NCBI RefSeq assembly: GCF_026191375.1
Contig: NZ_JAODTL010000053.1
Location: 1-64,000, forward strand
DNA length: 64,000 nucleotides
Origin: Marinomonas pontica
GTDB taxonomy: Bacteria; Pseudomonadota; Gammaproteobacteria; Pseudomonadales; Marinomonadaceae
Reading direction: 5' to 3'
The position numbers were made by a program, and so were the translations under genes. Numbering within the stretch: position 1 is the stretch's first letter; the number at the start of each line of letters is the position of its first letter. A model generated the notes under the pieces. The model was not told the origin of the DNA and did no database searches. It saw only the letters and a list, made by a program, of their open reading frames with translations. Positions 9,051 to 17,745 of this stretch are shown here, in pieces.

Positions 9051-11626
9051 AGAGCAACTCCTCTTATGGCTTCAGTGAGAGACTGAGGGCCAGCGGTATG
9101 GTCAAAATACTTATCACTAATGAGAACGGTAAACTGCTCTAATTGGTCTAGAAGTTCCGTCATCAGCTGTTCTAATGCATGACGACTTTGTGTTTTTTCA
9201 TTTATTTTGGCCAGCTCTTCAAGGTCGGCGAGCTGAATATCATTTAATGACTTGATAATGATCTTATGTTCTGGACTCAGCCCCGCGGAAGTTGTTTCGT
9301 TGCGAGGCAGCTCTTTAATGTATTTACGCAGTTGTTCAACTTGGTACAGTAAGGAGCGAGGGTTCGTACCATCAATCATCAAGAGATCTAATCCATAGGC
9401 CACGCGAGCACGGTTGCGATAGCGACGGCGGAAAGAGATTAGAGCCTCAACACTTAATAACACCGATTCTAAAATTTGCTGTTGCGAGGTGGCAGGCAAG
9501 GGTTTTGTCAGTGAAGAACGCAATAGTGTTGCAGTTTGTAGTGCGCGTTCAGTACGGCGCCCAATCTCTTGGAATGTCCAATCGAGTCCACGTAACATGC
9601 TTTCATGATTCAAACCAGAAAGTGCTAACAATGACGTTACCAAACTGTCTAACGATTCTTCCGGTGCGGAAGGCAGGCCATTGGTATAGGCGCGATCCAG
9701 TTCATGGATATGGTCACGCAGCTCATTGATGATAATTCGGGTGTCCGCAGACAGCATTTCTTTGACTTGTTCACTGCAGCTTAGCATGGCTTGTAAATTG
9801 GCTTTGATGGAGCCTGCGCGGCTGCCATCGGTAATAATAGACACCAGTTCTGCTTCTGGATTAGCGAGCAATTCCTCATCGGCTTCCATAAAGCCGGGTA
9901 GACAGCCTGTTTGTGTTGATGCCATTTCAAGTAAGGTGCGACGGCTTTCTTCTGGTAAAGGATCAATACCATTCATTTGTTTGAAAATGGTGCGCAGTAA
10001 ACGCATGCTAATTTCAGCACGTTCTGCATAACGGCCCATCCAAAAAAGGTTTTCGACCACCCGGCTTGGTAAGTTGGCCTGTAAGGCTTCGTCCTGCAAT
10101 AGAACTTGTTCGATTATCGAGGCCGCTTGCGGTTCAGGCTCTGCAGCCAATACCCAAGTGTCTTTGCTTTTCGAACCCGAAATATTCGACACAATGGCTT
10201 CTTTGTGTGATTCCCCTGTGCGTGATAATCCGCCCGGCATGACGCTGTAGCCTTGGGGGCCAGAAACGGTGAACGCTCGCATTAGGCTTGGTCTGGCTTG
10301 TATTTTTTCATCCAACCAAATCGGGGACATTGACCCTGGAATGTAGCTTTGGGCAGTGTATAGATGCGGGTTTCTTTTGATTTTTTCGATGGTGCTGAGC
10401 TTTTGCTTTTCCGTCAATGTGTGCCCATAAATACTGTTGGTATCATGGCGACGTATGGTCGGTTTTATAATGAGATGACTCAAATTGGACAGAACATAGT
10501 GTAGGTCGTCGGCATCACCACACCACCAGGTGGTTACAGTAGGTAATGTGAGTTGTTCTCCCATGAGAAATTCACTGATGGCTGGCAAGAATTTTAACAG
10601 CGCGGGTGCTTCCAAAATACCGCTGCCTAATGGGTTGGCCAGTACCACATTGCCCGCGCGAACCACTTCTAACAACCCAGGTACACCCAAGAAGGAATCT
10701 GCTCTTAGCTCTGCTTGATCACAGTAAGCGTCATCGACTCGACGCAAGATCACATCTACACGAGCCAAACCGTTCAACGACTTCATCCAAACAGCGCCGT
10801 TACGCACCGTCAAATCACTGCCTTGAACCAATGGAAAACCCAAGTAGTTCGATAAATACGCTTGTTCAAAATAGGTGCTGCTGTACGCACCGGGCGACAA
10901 CATGACAATGCGTGGTGTATCGGTCCATTGACTAGACAGCGAAGACAGCATGTTTTTGAATGACTGGAAAAAGCCCGCTAATCGGCGTACTTGGCTCTCA
11001 CGAAAGTTGTTGGCAATCACTCGAGAAACCACGGCTCGATTTTCTAGGGCATAACCGGCGCCACTGGGCACTTGGGTTCGATCGCTAATCACTTGGAACT
11101 GCCCCATTGGGTTGCGAACAAGGTCAACCGCATGAAGCAATAGCTGATGCTCACCAGGAACAGTAACACCGTGACAGGGGCGCAAGAAACCGGGGTGGCT
11201 AAAAATAATTTCGGAAGGAATAATGCCGTTTTTCAGGAGTTCTTGCGGGCCATAAAGGTCTTTTAATATGAGATCAAACAAAGTTGAGCGTTGAGCTAAC
11301 CCTTGTTCAATGGAAAGCCATTCGTTTGTTTCTATGATGTTGGGAATAAGATCCAGCGACCAAACGCTCGGAGTGAGCGGGTCGCTGGTTAGATTATAGG
11401 TAGCTCCGTCTTCACGCAAAATGCGCTGAGCACGACGTTGTCTGTCGTGCATCTCCTCAGCCGTTAGATTCTCCATACTGCGTAATATTGGTTCCCAATG
11501 AGGACGCGGTTGGCGATCTTCCATGAAGGCCTCATCATAAGCATTCACAGGGGTATCATAGGCGGACGGTAACGTCGATTTTTGATCAATCATCGACGTT
11601 ACGAAAGTACCTGTTTGAAATTGCAT
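9047..11626 (-). CDS. Circularly permuted ATP-grasp / alpha-E fusion protein
   Basis: An 859-residue fusion. Residues about 35-500 resemble the circularly permuted type 2 ATP-grasp protein encoded at 15959-17413 (shared blocks PSGAGYALENRAVVSRV, RVDVILRRVDD, GSKSKDTWVLA). Residues about 517-850 are an alpha-E domain (LPSRVVENLFWMGRYAERAEISMRLLRTIF). ATP-grasp enzymes join a carboxylate to an amine using ATP. Where the sister protein has KPANESGGYGM, this copy has KPTIRRHDTNSIYG: the glycine-rich lid is missing, so ATP use here is doubtful or altered. The ATG has only weak ribosome-site support; ATG at 11593 is an alternative start. The gap to the upstream gene is 29 bases. Confidence 0.85.
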   Translation of the reverse strand: MQFQTGTFVTSMIDQKSTLPSAYDTPVNAYDEAFMEDRQPRPHWEPILRSMENLTAEEMHDRQRRAQRILREDGATYNLTSDPLTPSVWSLDLIPNIIETNEWLSIEQGLAQRSTLFDLILKDLYGPQELLKNGIIPSEIIFSHPGFLRPCHGVTVPGEHQLLLHAVDLVRNPMGQFQVISDRTQVPSGAGYALENRAVVSRVIANNFRESQVRRLAGFFQSFKNMLSSLSSQWTDTPRIVMLSPGAYSSTYFEQAYLSNYLGFPLVQGSDLTVRNGAVWMKSLNGLARVDVILRRVDDAYCDQAELRADSFLGVPGLLEVVRAGNVVLANPLGSGILEAPALLKFLPAISEFLMGEQLTLPTVTTWWCGDADDLHYVLSNLSHLIIKPTIRRHDTNSIYGHTLTEKQKLSTIEKIKRNPHLYTAQSYIPGSMSPIWLDEKIQARPSLMRAFTVSGPQGYSVMPGGLSRTGESHKEAIVSNISGSKSKDTWVLAAEPEPQAASIIEQVLLQDEALQANLPSRVVENLFWMGRYAERAEISMRLLRTIFKQMNGIDPLPEESRRTLLEMASTQTGCLPGFMEADEELLANPEAELVSIITDGSRAGSIKANLQAMLSCSEQVKEMLSADTRIIINELRDHIHELDRAYTNGLPSAPEESLDSLVTSLLALSGLNHESMLRGLDWTFQEIGRRTERALQTATLLRSSLTKPLPATSQQQILESVLLSVEALISFRRRYRNRARVAYGLDLLMIDGTNPRSLLYQVEQLRKYIKELPRNETTSAGLSPEHKIIIKSLNDIQLADLEELAKINEKTQSRHALEQLMTELLDQLEQFTVLISDKYFDHTAGPQSLTEAIRGVAL

Positions 11627-11655
11627 AATGTGCTTGAGCCTAAAAAAATTAATTA

Positions 11656-14600
11656 TTAGAGGACATTATACTGCTTCCTTAGATCTAATGTATGAGGATA
11701 TTCATTCATTGGCTCTTCAGCGGGTGGCGACATGGCACGAGGACTGTTTTCATTTGGATAAAATGCACGTAAGGCACTAAAGGCGGGTGGTGGAGACAGG
11801 GTGCCTTGTGTGAATCCATGATCCCAAAAACGGTTTACGCGACGCGCTTCTGCTTCATTGCTGTTGACCGGTACGTTGTCATAGGTACGTCCACCGGGGT
11901 GAGACACATGATATGTGCAGCCACCGACCGATAAACCATTCCATGTGTCGATCAAATCAAATATCAATGGCGTGTCGGTTCCCAGGGTAGGGTGCAACGC
12001 CGATGGCGGCGCCCACGCTTTGTAGCGCACAGCCCCCACATATTCACCTTTACGACCGGTTGCGCGAATCGGTACACGTCGGCCATTGCAGCTCAGCACA
12101 TAACGGTTGTCTGTTAAGCCTGATAATTTGACCTGCAAACGTTCAACGGAAGAATCCACATAACGAGCCGTACCTGATCCGGTGATTTCTTCACCAAGAA
12201 CATGCCAAGGTTCAATGGCCCAACGAAGTTCAATTTCCATGTCATCGATTTGCTGACGACCATAATGAGGGAAACGGAATTCTTCAAACGGCGCTAACCA
12301 TTCGAGTTTAAATGGAAAACCATGACGTTGAAGGTCTTCGACCACTTCTTTCACATCTTGCCAAACAAAATGCGGCAGCATGAATTTGTCGTGTAAACTG
12401 GTGCCCCAGCGTACTAAAGGCTTCTTGTAGGGCTCTTTCCAGAAGCGAGCCACCAAACAGCGTAGCAACAGCATTTGTACCAATGACATATGCGGATGAG
12501 GCGGCATTTCAAAACCACGGAACTCTAATAAACCTTGGCGCCCACTGGCACTGCCTGCGGCATAAAGTTTGTCGATACAAAATTCAGAACGATGTGTGTT
12601 GCCGGTAATATCAACCAGCAAATTGCGCATCAAACGGTCAACCAGCCAAGGTTCTTCAACGAAACCTTCGGGCATATTTTGGAACGCGATTTCCATTTCA
12701 TACAAGGCTTCATCTCGGCCTTCGTCTGGGCGAGGTGCTTGGCTGGTAGGGCCAATGAACATGCCAGAGAAAAGGTAAGATAGCCCAGGATGATGCTGCC
12801 AGAATGTCACCAAACTTTGCAGTAATTCAGGGCGACGCAACAGTGGACTGTCTGCTGGCGTACGACCACCAAGCGTTACGTGATTACCACCGCCGGTGCC
12901 TGTATGGCGACCATCCAGCATGAATTTTTCTGCGCCGAGGCGAGATAAATACGCTTGGTGGTAAAGTGTTTCTGTATTGTGAACTAACCCAGCCCAGCTG
13001 GCGGCCGGATGAATATTGACTTCGATGACACCCGGATCTGGCGTAATCAAGAATTTTTGCATCCGAGGGTCTTTCGGTGGTTCATAACCTTCGATCACAA
13101 TGGGCAAATCCAGAGTTTTTGCTACGTCTTCAAGGTGCCCAAGTACGCTAACGAAGTGTTCAAGATGCGTCATCGGCGGCATGAAAACATGCAAACGGCC
13201 ATCACGCGGTTCAATACATAAGGTAGTACGAACCACATTTTTAAGCACTTTTTCTACCGGCGTCGCAGGAGGAACGGGCTTTTTAGCAAAGTGTTGTTTG
13301 GCCACGCTGTCTAAAAGGGCATTATCCTTTTTATTCGCCAAAGGTTGGCGAGGGTCAAAGGGGTCGCGCTCAGGAATACGATCTTCTTCTGCTTGCGCTG
13401 GCAAGGAGTTAAGTGGTAAACGATAACCCATTGGGCTATCACCAGGAATTAAGGTGATTACATCACTGCGCATAGGCCAAAGCGAGCTGTTCCAGCATTG
13501 GTGATAGCCATCAAATTCTAGCGGTAAAATATAACCGGTTGTTGAGCTTAAACCTCGGCTCAATAATTTTGCTAGGCGGCGACGCTCTAAGTCGTCTTTT
13601 AAATCGGCCTTAGTGGGGTCTGCATCCGCAGGGAGTGATTGCTCCATCCACAAATAATACAGCGTATCTTCATACGTGCTTTGCAGGTATTGCTTATCCA
13701 AAGCCAGCTTTTCACACAACAATTCGCCAAAAGCTTGGGCGTCTTTGATGGTGTGTTTATAGTCTTTGTCTACGCGAGCCAGATATTTTGGGTCGTTCCA
13801 CAAGGCTTCGCCGTCGGTGCGCCAGAAACAGCCCAGTGCCCAGCGAGGCACTTCTTCGCCAGGGTACCATTTGCCTTGGCCATAATGGAGCAAACCGTTG
13901 GCGCCGAATTCTTGCTTCATCTTGATCAGCAAATCTTTGGCGAGTTTGAGTTTCTCTGCACCCAATGCGCCGGTGTTCCATTGCTCAGAATCCATGTCGT
14001 CAATGGAAACAAAGGTCGGCTCGCCACCCATTGTTAGGCGAACATCGCCATCTTCAAGCTGTTTATCAACGGCAAAGCCTAACGCTTTGATGGTGTCCCA
14101 TTCGCCTTCGGCGTAGGGTTTAGTGACGCGTGGGTCCTCGTGAATACGGGTCACAATGTTGCTGTAGCTGAATTCACACTCACATTCGTCGATGAATCCT
14201 GTAATGGGCGCAGCAGAAGCAGGTTCTGGTGTGCAAGCAAGTGGGATGTGACCTTCACCCGCGAACAATCCTGATGTAGGGTCCAGTCCAACCCAACCCG
14301 CGCCGGGCAGATATACTTCACACCAAGCATGTAAATCAGTGAAATCCTCTTCTGGGCCAGAAGGGCCATCAAGTGCTTTCACATCAGCGGTTAGCTGGAC
14401 CAAATAACCGGAAGCGAAACGTGCGGCTAAACCAAGGCTTCGTAGTATTTGAACCAATAACCAGGAGGTATCACGACAAGAACCTTTTTTAAGCGTTAGG
14501 GTTTCTTCGCAGGTTTGAACGCCGGGTTCTAAACGAATACCGTAGCCGATTTCTGCCGCTAAGCGACTATTAATGGCAACAAGGAAGTCATTTATTGGCG

Positions 14601-15015
14601 TGTTTTTACGATCAACCGTTGATAGCCATTTATCCAATAACGGACAAGATTCAGTGACTTGTAAGTAAGGATCGAGCTCTTTTTTGAGGGCTTTGTCGTA
14701 GGCAAACGGATATTCTTCTGCGTAGCTTTCCACAAAGAAGTCGAATGGGTTGATCACTGTCATGTCAGCAATGACTTCAACGTAAAACTCTAATTTGTTG
14801 GTTTTTTCTGGGAACACTAAACGCGTTTGAAAATTGCCGAACGGGTCTTGTTGTATGTTAATAAAATGCTTTTCAGGCAAGACTTTCAGCGAGTAAGCGT
14901 GAATTTTTGTGCGTGAGTGTGCCGCAGGTTGCAACCGCAAAATGTGCGGGGCAACATTGATAAATCGATCAAACTCATAGGTGGTCTTGTGCTGTATTGC
15001 GACTCTAATGGTCAT
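11656..15015 (-). CDS. Large transglutaminase-like protein with DUF2126 region
   Basis: A 1119-residue protein. The first ~300 residues are a transglutaminase module: an N-terminal domain (TIRVAIQHKTTYEFDRFINVAPHILRLQP), then Cys in LKKGSCRDTSWLLVQILRSLG, His in FTDLHAWCEVYLP and Asp in GWVGLDPTSGLF. The remaining ~800 residues match the DUF2126 type seen in large transglutaminase-like proteins, with conserved stretches such as RLTMGGEPTFVSIDD, GRHTGTGGGNHVTLGG and LLEFRGFEMPPHPHMS. It is the middle gene of the operon and its start overlaps the upstream alpha-E gene by 4 bases. It is probably cytoplasmic, with no signal peptide. The reaction is not established. Confidence 0.88.
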   Translation of the reverse strand: MTIRVAIQHKTTYEFDRFINVAPHILRLQPAAHSRTKIHAYSLKVLPEKHFINIQQDPFGNFQTRLVFPEKTNKLEFYVEVIADMTVINPFDFFVESYAEEYPFAYDKALKKELDPYLQVTESCPLLDKWLSTVDRKNTPINDFLVAINSRLAAEIGYGIRLEPGVQTCEETLTLKKGSCRDTSWLLVQILRSLGLAARFASGYLVQLTADVKALDGPSGPEEDFTDLHAWCEVYLPGAGWVGLDPTSGLFAGEGHIPLACTPEPASAAPITGFIDECECEFSYSNIVTRIHEDPRVTKPYAEGEWDTIKALGFAVDKQLEDGDVRLTMGGEPTFVSIDDMDSEQWNTGALGAEKLKLAKDLLIKMKQEFGANGLLHYGQGKWYPGEEVPRWALGCFWRTDGEALWNDPKYLARVDKDYKHTIKDAQAFGELLCEKLALDKQYLQSTYEDTLYYLWMEQSLPADADPTKADLKDDLERRRLAKLLSRGLSSTTGYILPLEFDGYHQCWNSSLWPMRSDVITLIPGDSPMGYRLPLNSLPAQAEEDRIPERDPFDPRQPLANKKDNALLDSVAKQHFAKKPVPPATPVEKVLKNVVRTTLCIEPRDGRLHVFMPPMTHLEHFVSVLGHLEDVAKTLDLPIVIEGYEPPKDPRMQKFLITPDPGVIEVNIHPAASWAGLVHNTETLYHQAYLSRLGAEKFMLDGRHTGTGGGNHVTLGGRTPADSPLLRRPELLQSLVTFWQHHPGLSYLFSGMFIGPTSQAPRPDEGRDEALYEMEIAFQNMPEGFVEEPWLVDRLMRNLLVDITGNTHRSEFCIDKLYAAGSASGRQGLLEFRGFEMPPHPHMSLVQMLLLRCLVARFWKEPYKKPLVRWGTSLHDKFMLPHFVWQDVKEVVEDLQRHGFPFKLEWLAPFEEFRFPHYGRQQIDDMEIELRWAIEPWHVLGEEITGSGTARYVDSSVERLQVKLSGLTDNRYVLSCNGRRVPIRATGRKGEYVGAVRYKAWAPPSALHPTLGTDTPLIFDLIDTWNGLSVGGCTYHVSHPGGRTYDNVPVNSNEAEARRVNRFWDHGFTQGTLSPPPAFSALRAFYPNENSPRAMSPPAEEPMNEYPHTLDLRKQYNVL

Positions 15016-15956
15016 GCAGCGTCTCCTTGCCGAAAATGAAACCAGTTTTCGGTAATCTGGTAGTTTATTTCTATAATCGCAATCTGCAGCGCGTTGAGGT
15101 GATCCTGGAAGTCATTATTTAAATCTTCCGAGCTGATCAGTGGGTAATCAACGTCTAGGATCTTGTCGACTTTGGAGGTAATCAGTCCTGCCCTTGGCAG
15201 CTTGTTGGCCGCTTCGCTGATTTGCCCAAAACAATAGGCCAATGTTCTCGGGAAGCAAGGGTCATTCATCAAAAAAGTGGCGGCTTTTGCTCCATTTATC
15301 GATGTTCGTACGGTGCGTCGATAATCCAAATACGCGCTTTGTGACTTTAATACTTTTGACCAAGTGACTTGCCCAAGTTGAATTCTCGCCTCTGGTTCTG
15401 ACTTCAGCATCAACGACACCGCGGCATCAAGAATACGTGTTCCCATGTCGGCACGTTCTAAGTATCGGCCCATGATAAGAAAGTGCCAGCCAGAGTCACG
15501 ACTCATCGCACCAGCAAATAGCCCAATGATTTTTTGGCAGCCTTCGATAATGGTATTAAGGAATAGATGGCGTTCTGAACGGTTAATGCCTTGTTTGATG
15601 TTTTGCTGAGCGTACAAGTCCAGTTCGTTGATCAGTTCCCACGTTTCTTTAGGTACAGCATCTCGGGTTGTACGAATGTTTTCACGCACCATTTTCAATG
15701 AAGATAGCATGGAGCTGGCGTTGGTGTCGTCAGCCAATAAAAATTTTACGACGTTACGTTCGTCTTTTACTTTGTAGCGCTGCTCGAATATCTCTTCGCC
15801 ACTTAATATTTCTATTAGGTTGTACCAAGACACTTCGATACTTTTCGGAAGGTCAAACAAAAGTTCATCATAAACACTGACCAAGCGGGCCGTATTTTCT
15901 ACTCGCTCCAAATAGCGAGCGCTCCAGTATAGGCGTTCTGCGACTCTAGATAACAT
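15012..15956 (-). CDS. Alpha-E domain protein (stand-alone)
   Basis: A 314-residue all-helical alpha-E (DUF403) protein. Its start, MLSRVAERLYWSARYLERVENTARLVSVYDELL, aligns with residue ~517 onward of the fused protein at 9047-11626 (PSRVVENLFWMGRYAERAEISMRLL). Further family blocks include GRYLERADMGTRILD and DYRRTVRTSINGAKAATFLMNDPCFPRTLAYC. The domain is known mostly from this gene neighbourhood, and a partner role for the ATP-grasp enzyme is presumed. It begins 2 bases after the upstream ATP-grasp gene and overlaps the large transglutaminase gene by 4 bases. Confidence 0.88.
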   Translation of the reverse strand: MLSRVAERLYWSARYLERVENTARLVSVYDELLFDLPKSIEVSWYNLIEILSGEEIFEQRYKVKDERNVVKFLLADDTNASSMLSSLKMVRENIRTTRDAVPKETWELINELDLYAQQNIKQGINRSERHLFLNTIIEGCQKIIGLFAGAMSRDSGWHFLIMGRYLERADMGTRILDAAVSLMLKSEPEARIQLGQVTWSKVLKSQSAYLDYRRTVRTSINGAKAATFLMNDPCFPRTLAYCFGQISEAANKLPRAGLITSKVDKILDVDYPLISSEDLNNDFQDHLNALQIAIIEINYQITENWFHFRQGDAA

Positions 15957-15958
15957 GA

Positions 15959-17413
15959 TTATTGCCCCTTAGTTTCAACAATCCAAGTGTCCTTACTACC
16001 ACCACCTTGTGACGAATTAACGACTAAGGAGCCTTTTTTCATGGCAACGCGAGTCAACCCACCTGTGGTGACGTAGGTGTCTTTTGCTTGCAAAATGAAA
16101 GGTCGAAGGTCCAAATGGCGTGGTTCTAGAACACCTTTTGAGATAAGTGTTGGTGCGGTTGATAACTTTAATGTTGGCTGAGCTATGTAATTACGAGGGT
16201 TTTTCGTGATGAGCTCGGCAAATAAAAGTTGTTCTTTTTTCGTAGAATGTGGGCCGACTAACATACCGTACCCGCCAGACTCATTGGCTGGTTTTACGAC
16301 AAGCTTGTCTAGATTATCAAGCACATAAGCGCGCTGTTCTGGGTCGTCACACAGGAAAGTTTCAACGTTTTTAAGAATGGGTTCTTCTTTCAAGAAGTAA
16401 CGAATAATGTCTGGTACATAAGCGTAAACGACTTTGTCATCGGCAACGCCAGCACCCGGCGCGTTGGCCAGCGCCACATTACCGGCACGCCAAGCACGCA
16501 TTAAGCCGGCAACACCCAGTACCGATTCAGGATCAAACGCTTCTGGATCGATGAACAAATCATCGATGCGACGGTAAATGACGTCGACACGCTCAGGGCC
16601 ATCAATCGTTTTCATGTAAACACAGTCGTCGCTGTCGACAAACAAATCGCTGCCTTCAACGAGTTCCGCGCCCATTTGTTGTGCTAGGAACGCGTGTTCA
16701 AAATAGGCTGAGTTATAAATACCTGGAGTGAGTACCACAATTTCAGGATTTTCAATGTCTCTTGGCGACAGTGCCGCCAAGGTGTCAAATAGCTGAGACG
16801 TATAGGAATCGACCGGTAGTATGGACTCGTTTTCAAACAGTTCAGGCAGCACGCGTTTTGTGATAGCACGGTTTTCAAGCATATAGGACACGCCAGAAGG
16901 AACGCGTAAATTGTCTTCCAATACAAAAAAGTCCCCATTTTCGTCGCGGACCAAATCGGTGCCGCAGATGTGCGCCCATACACCGTGAGCCGGTGATACA
17001 CCAACGCATTCTGGTCTGAAGTTCTTTGAATCTTTGATGATGTGTTCTGGAATGATGCCGTCTTTGATGACGTTTTGATCGTGGTAGAGGTCGTTGATGA
17101 AAAGGTTGAGGGCTTTTAGACGTTGTTTTAGTCCGGCTTCTGCTATTTTCCAATCCGATGCTTCAATCGTTCTGGGAACTATGTCGAAGGGCCATGCTCT
17201 GTCAATGTTGCCTTCTTCTGTGTAGACCGTAAAGCTGATGCCCATCTCTTGTATTGTTGCTTCAGCAGCGAGGCGTCGCTTTTCTAATTCGTCTTCAGAT
17301 AGGCTGTCTAAATACCCCAGTAGTTGTTGAGCTGGGGGTCTTGCGGCGCCTTGTTCATCAATTAACTCGTCAAAAAAAACCGATGACTGGTACTGGCTTG
17401 TTAGTTTTTCCAT
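15959..17413 (-). CDS. Circularly permuted type 2 ATP-grasp protein
   Basis: A 484-residue protein of the permuted ATP-grasp family (DUF404/DUF407 type). Visible blocks: WPFDIVPRTIEASDW, VPSGVSYMLENRAITKRV, PERVDVIYRRIDDLF, the nucleotide-binding stretch KLVVKPANESGGYGMLVGPHS near residues 365-385, and the closing GGGSKDTWIVE. It is predicted to form an amide or peptide bond at the cost of ATP. It is the first gene of the leftward operon; GAGG lies 6 bases before the ATG. A sigma-54-type promoter lies about 185 bases upstream. Unlike the fused copy, it keeps the glycine-rich lid and so is the likely active ligase. Confidence 0.88.
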   Translation of the reverse strand: MEKLTSQYQSSVFFDELIDEQGAARPPAQQLLGYLDSLSEDELEKRRLAAEATIQEMGISFTVYTEEGNIDRAWPFDIVPRTIEASDWKIAEAGLKQRLKALNLFINDLYHDQNVIKDGIIPEHIIKDSKNFRPECVGVSPAHGVWAHICGTDLVRDENGDFFVLEDNLRVPSGVSYMLENRAITKRVLPELFENESILPVDSYTSQLFDTLAALSPRDIENPEIVVLTPGIYNSAYFEHAFLAQQMGAELVEGSDLFVDSDDCVYMKTIDGPERVDVIYRRIDDLFIDPEAFDPESVLGVAGLMRAWRAGNVALANAPGAGVADDKVVYAYVPDIIRYFLKEEPILKNVETFLCDDPEQRAYVLDNLDKLVVKPANESGGYGMLVGPHSTKKEQLLFAELITKNPRNYIAQPTLKLSTAPTLISKGVLEPRHLDLRPFILQAKDTYVTTGGLTRVAMKKGSLVVNSSQGGGSKDTWIVETKGQ

Positions 17414-17567
17414 GTATACCTCGTTCTCTTATTAAAGCCGGAGGTGAGTGCTTCAAATCTGCACACATTCGCGTACTATTTTTGTGCGCCCGCCCTATGT
17501 TGGACGGGGCTATGCTTTTTAATACCAAATTTACTTATATCATTACCCTGATTTACTAGGGTTTGCA

Positions 17568-17583
17568 TAGTGTTTTCGCACTA
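17568..17583. repeat. Short inverted repeat near the predicted start of transcription
   Basis: TAGTG-N6-CACTA, a perfect 5-bp inverted repeat, sits just downstream of the transcription start expected from the neighbouring sigma-54 promoter. It could be an operator or chance. Confidence 0.25.
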
Positions 17584-17596
17584 CTTTTTAAATAAA

Positions 17597-17611
17597 GCAA
17601 GGATCGAGCCA
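17597..17611 (-). promoter_or_regulatory. Predicted sigma-54 promoter of the transglutaminase/ATP-grasp operon
   Basis: On the minus strand the element reads TGGCTCGATCCTTGC, one mismatch from TGGCACG-N4-TTGC, with the invariant GG and GC dinucleotides separated by exactly 10 bases. It faces the ATP-grasp gene and would give a leader of about 170 bases. The rest of the 17414-17745 gap contains a GC-rich imperfect hairpin near 17490-17515 and no gene. No NtrC site was recognised upstream. Confidence 0.6.
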
Positions 17612-17745
17612 TAGTGTTTAATCCTGAATGTCCCGATATTATTGGTAAATTAAGTGATGTGAGTCGGTTTTATTTGGGTGGGAATTCGCTACTATGAAAC
17701 ATCAAAATTGTTGTGTTTTTTGTCATTTTTCAAAGGGATAAAGTC

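Noticed and set aside
13639..14037. 132-codon rightward frame inside the large transglutaminase gene
   Set aside because: Antisense shadow of a conserved domain; no ribosome site.
17612..17745. NtrC-binding site upstream of the sigma-54 promoter
   Set aside because: No TGCACC/GGTGCA-type dyad was found in this interval.
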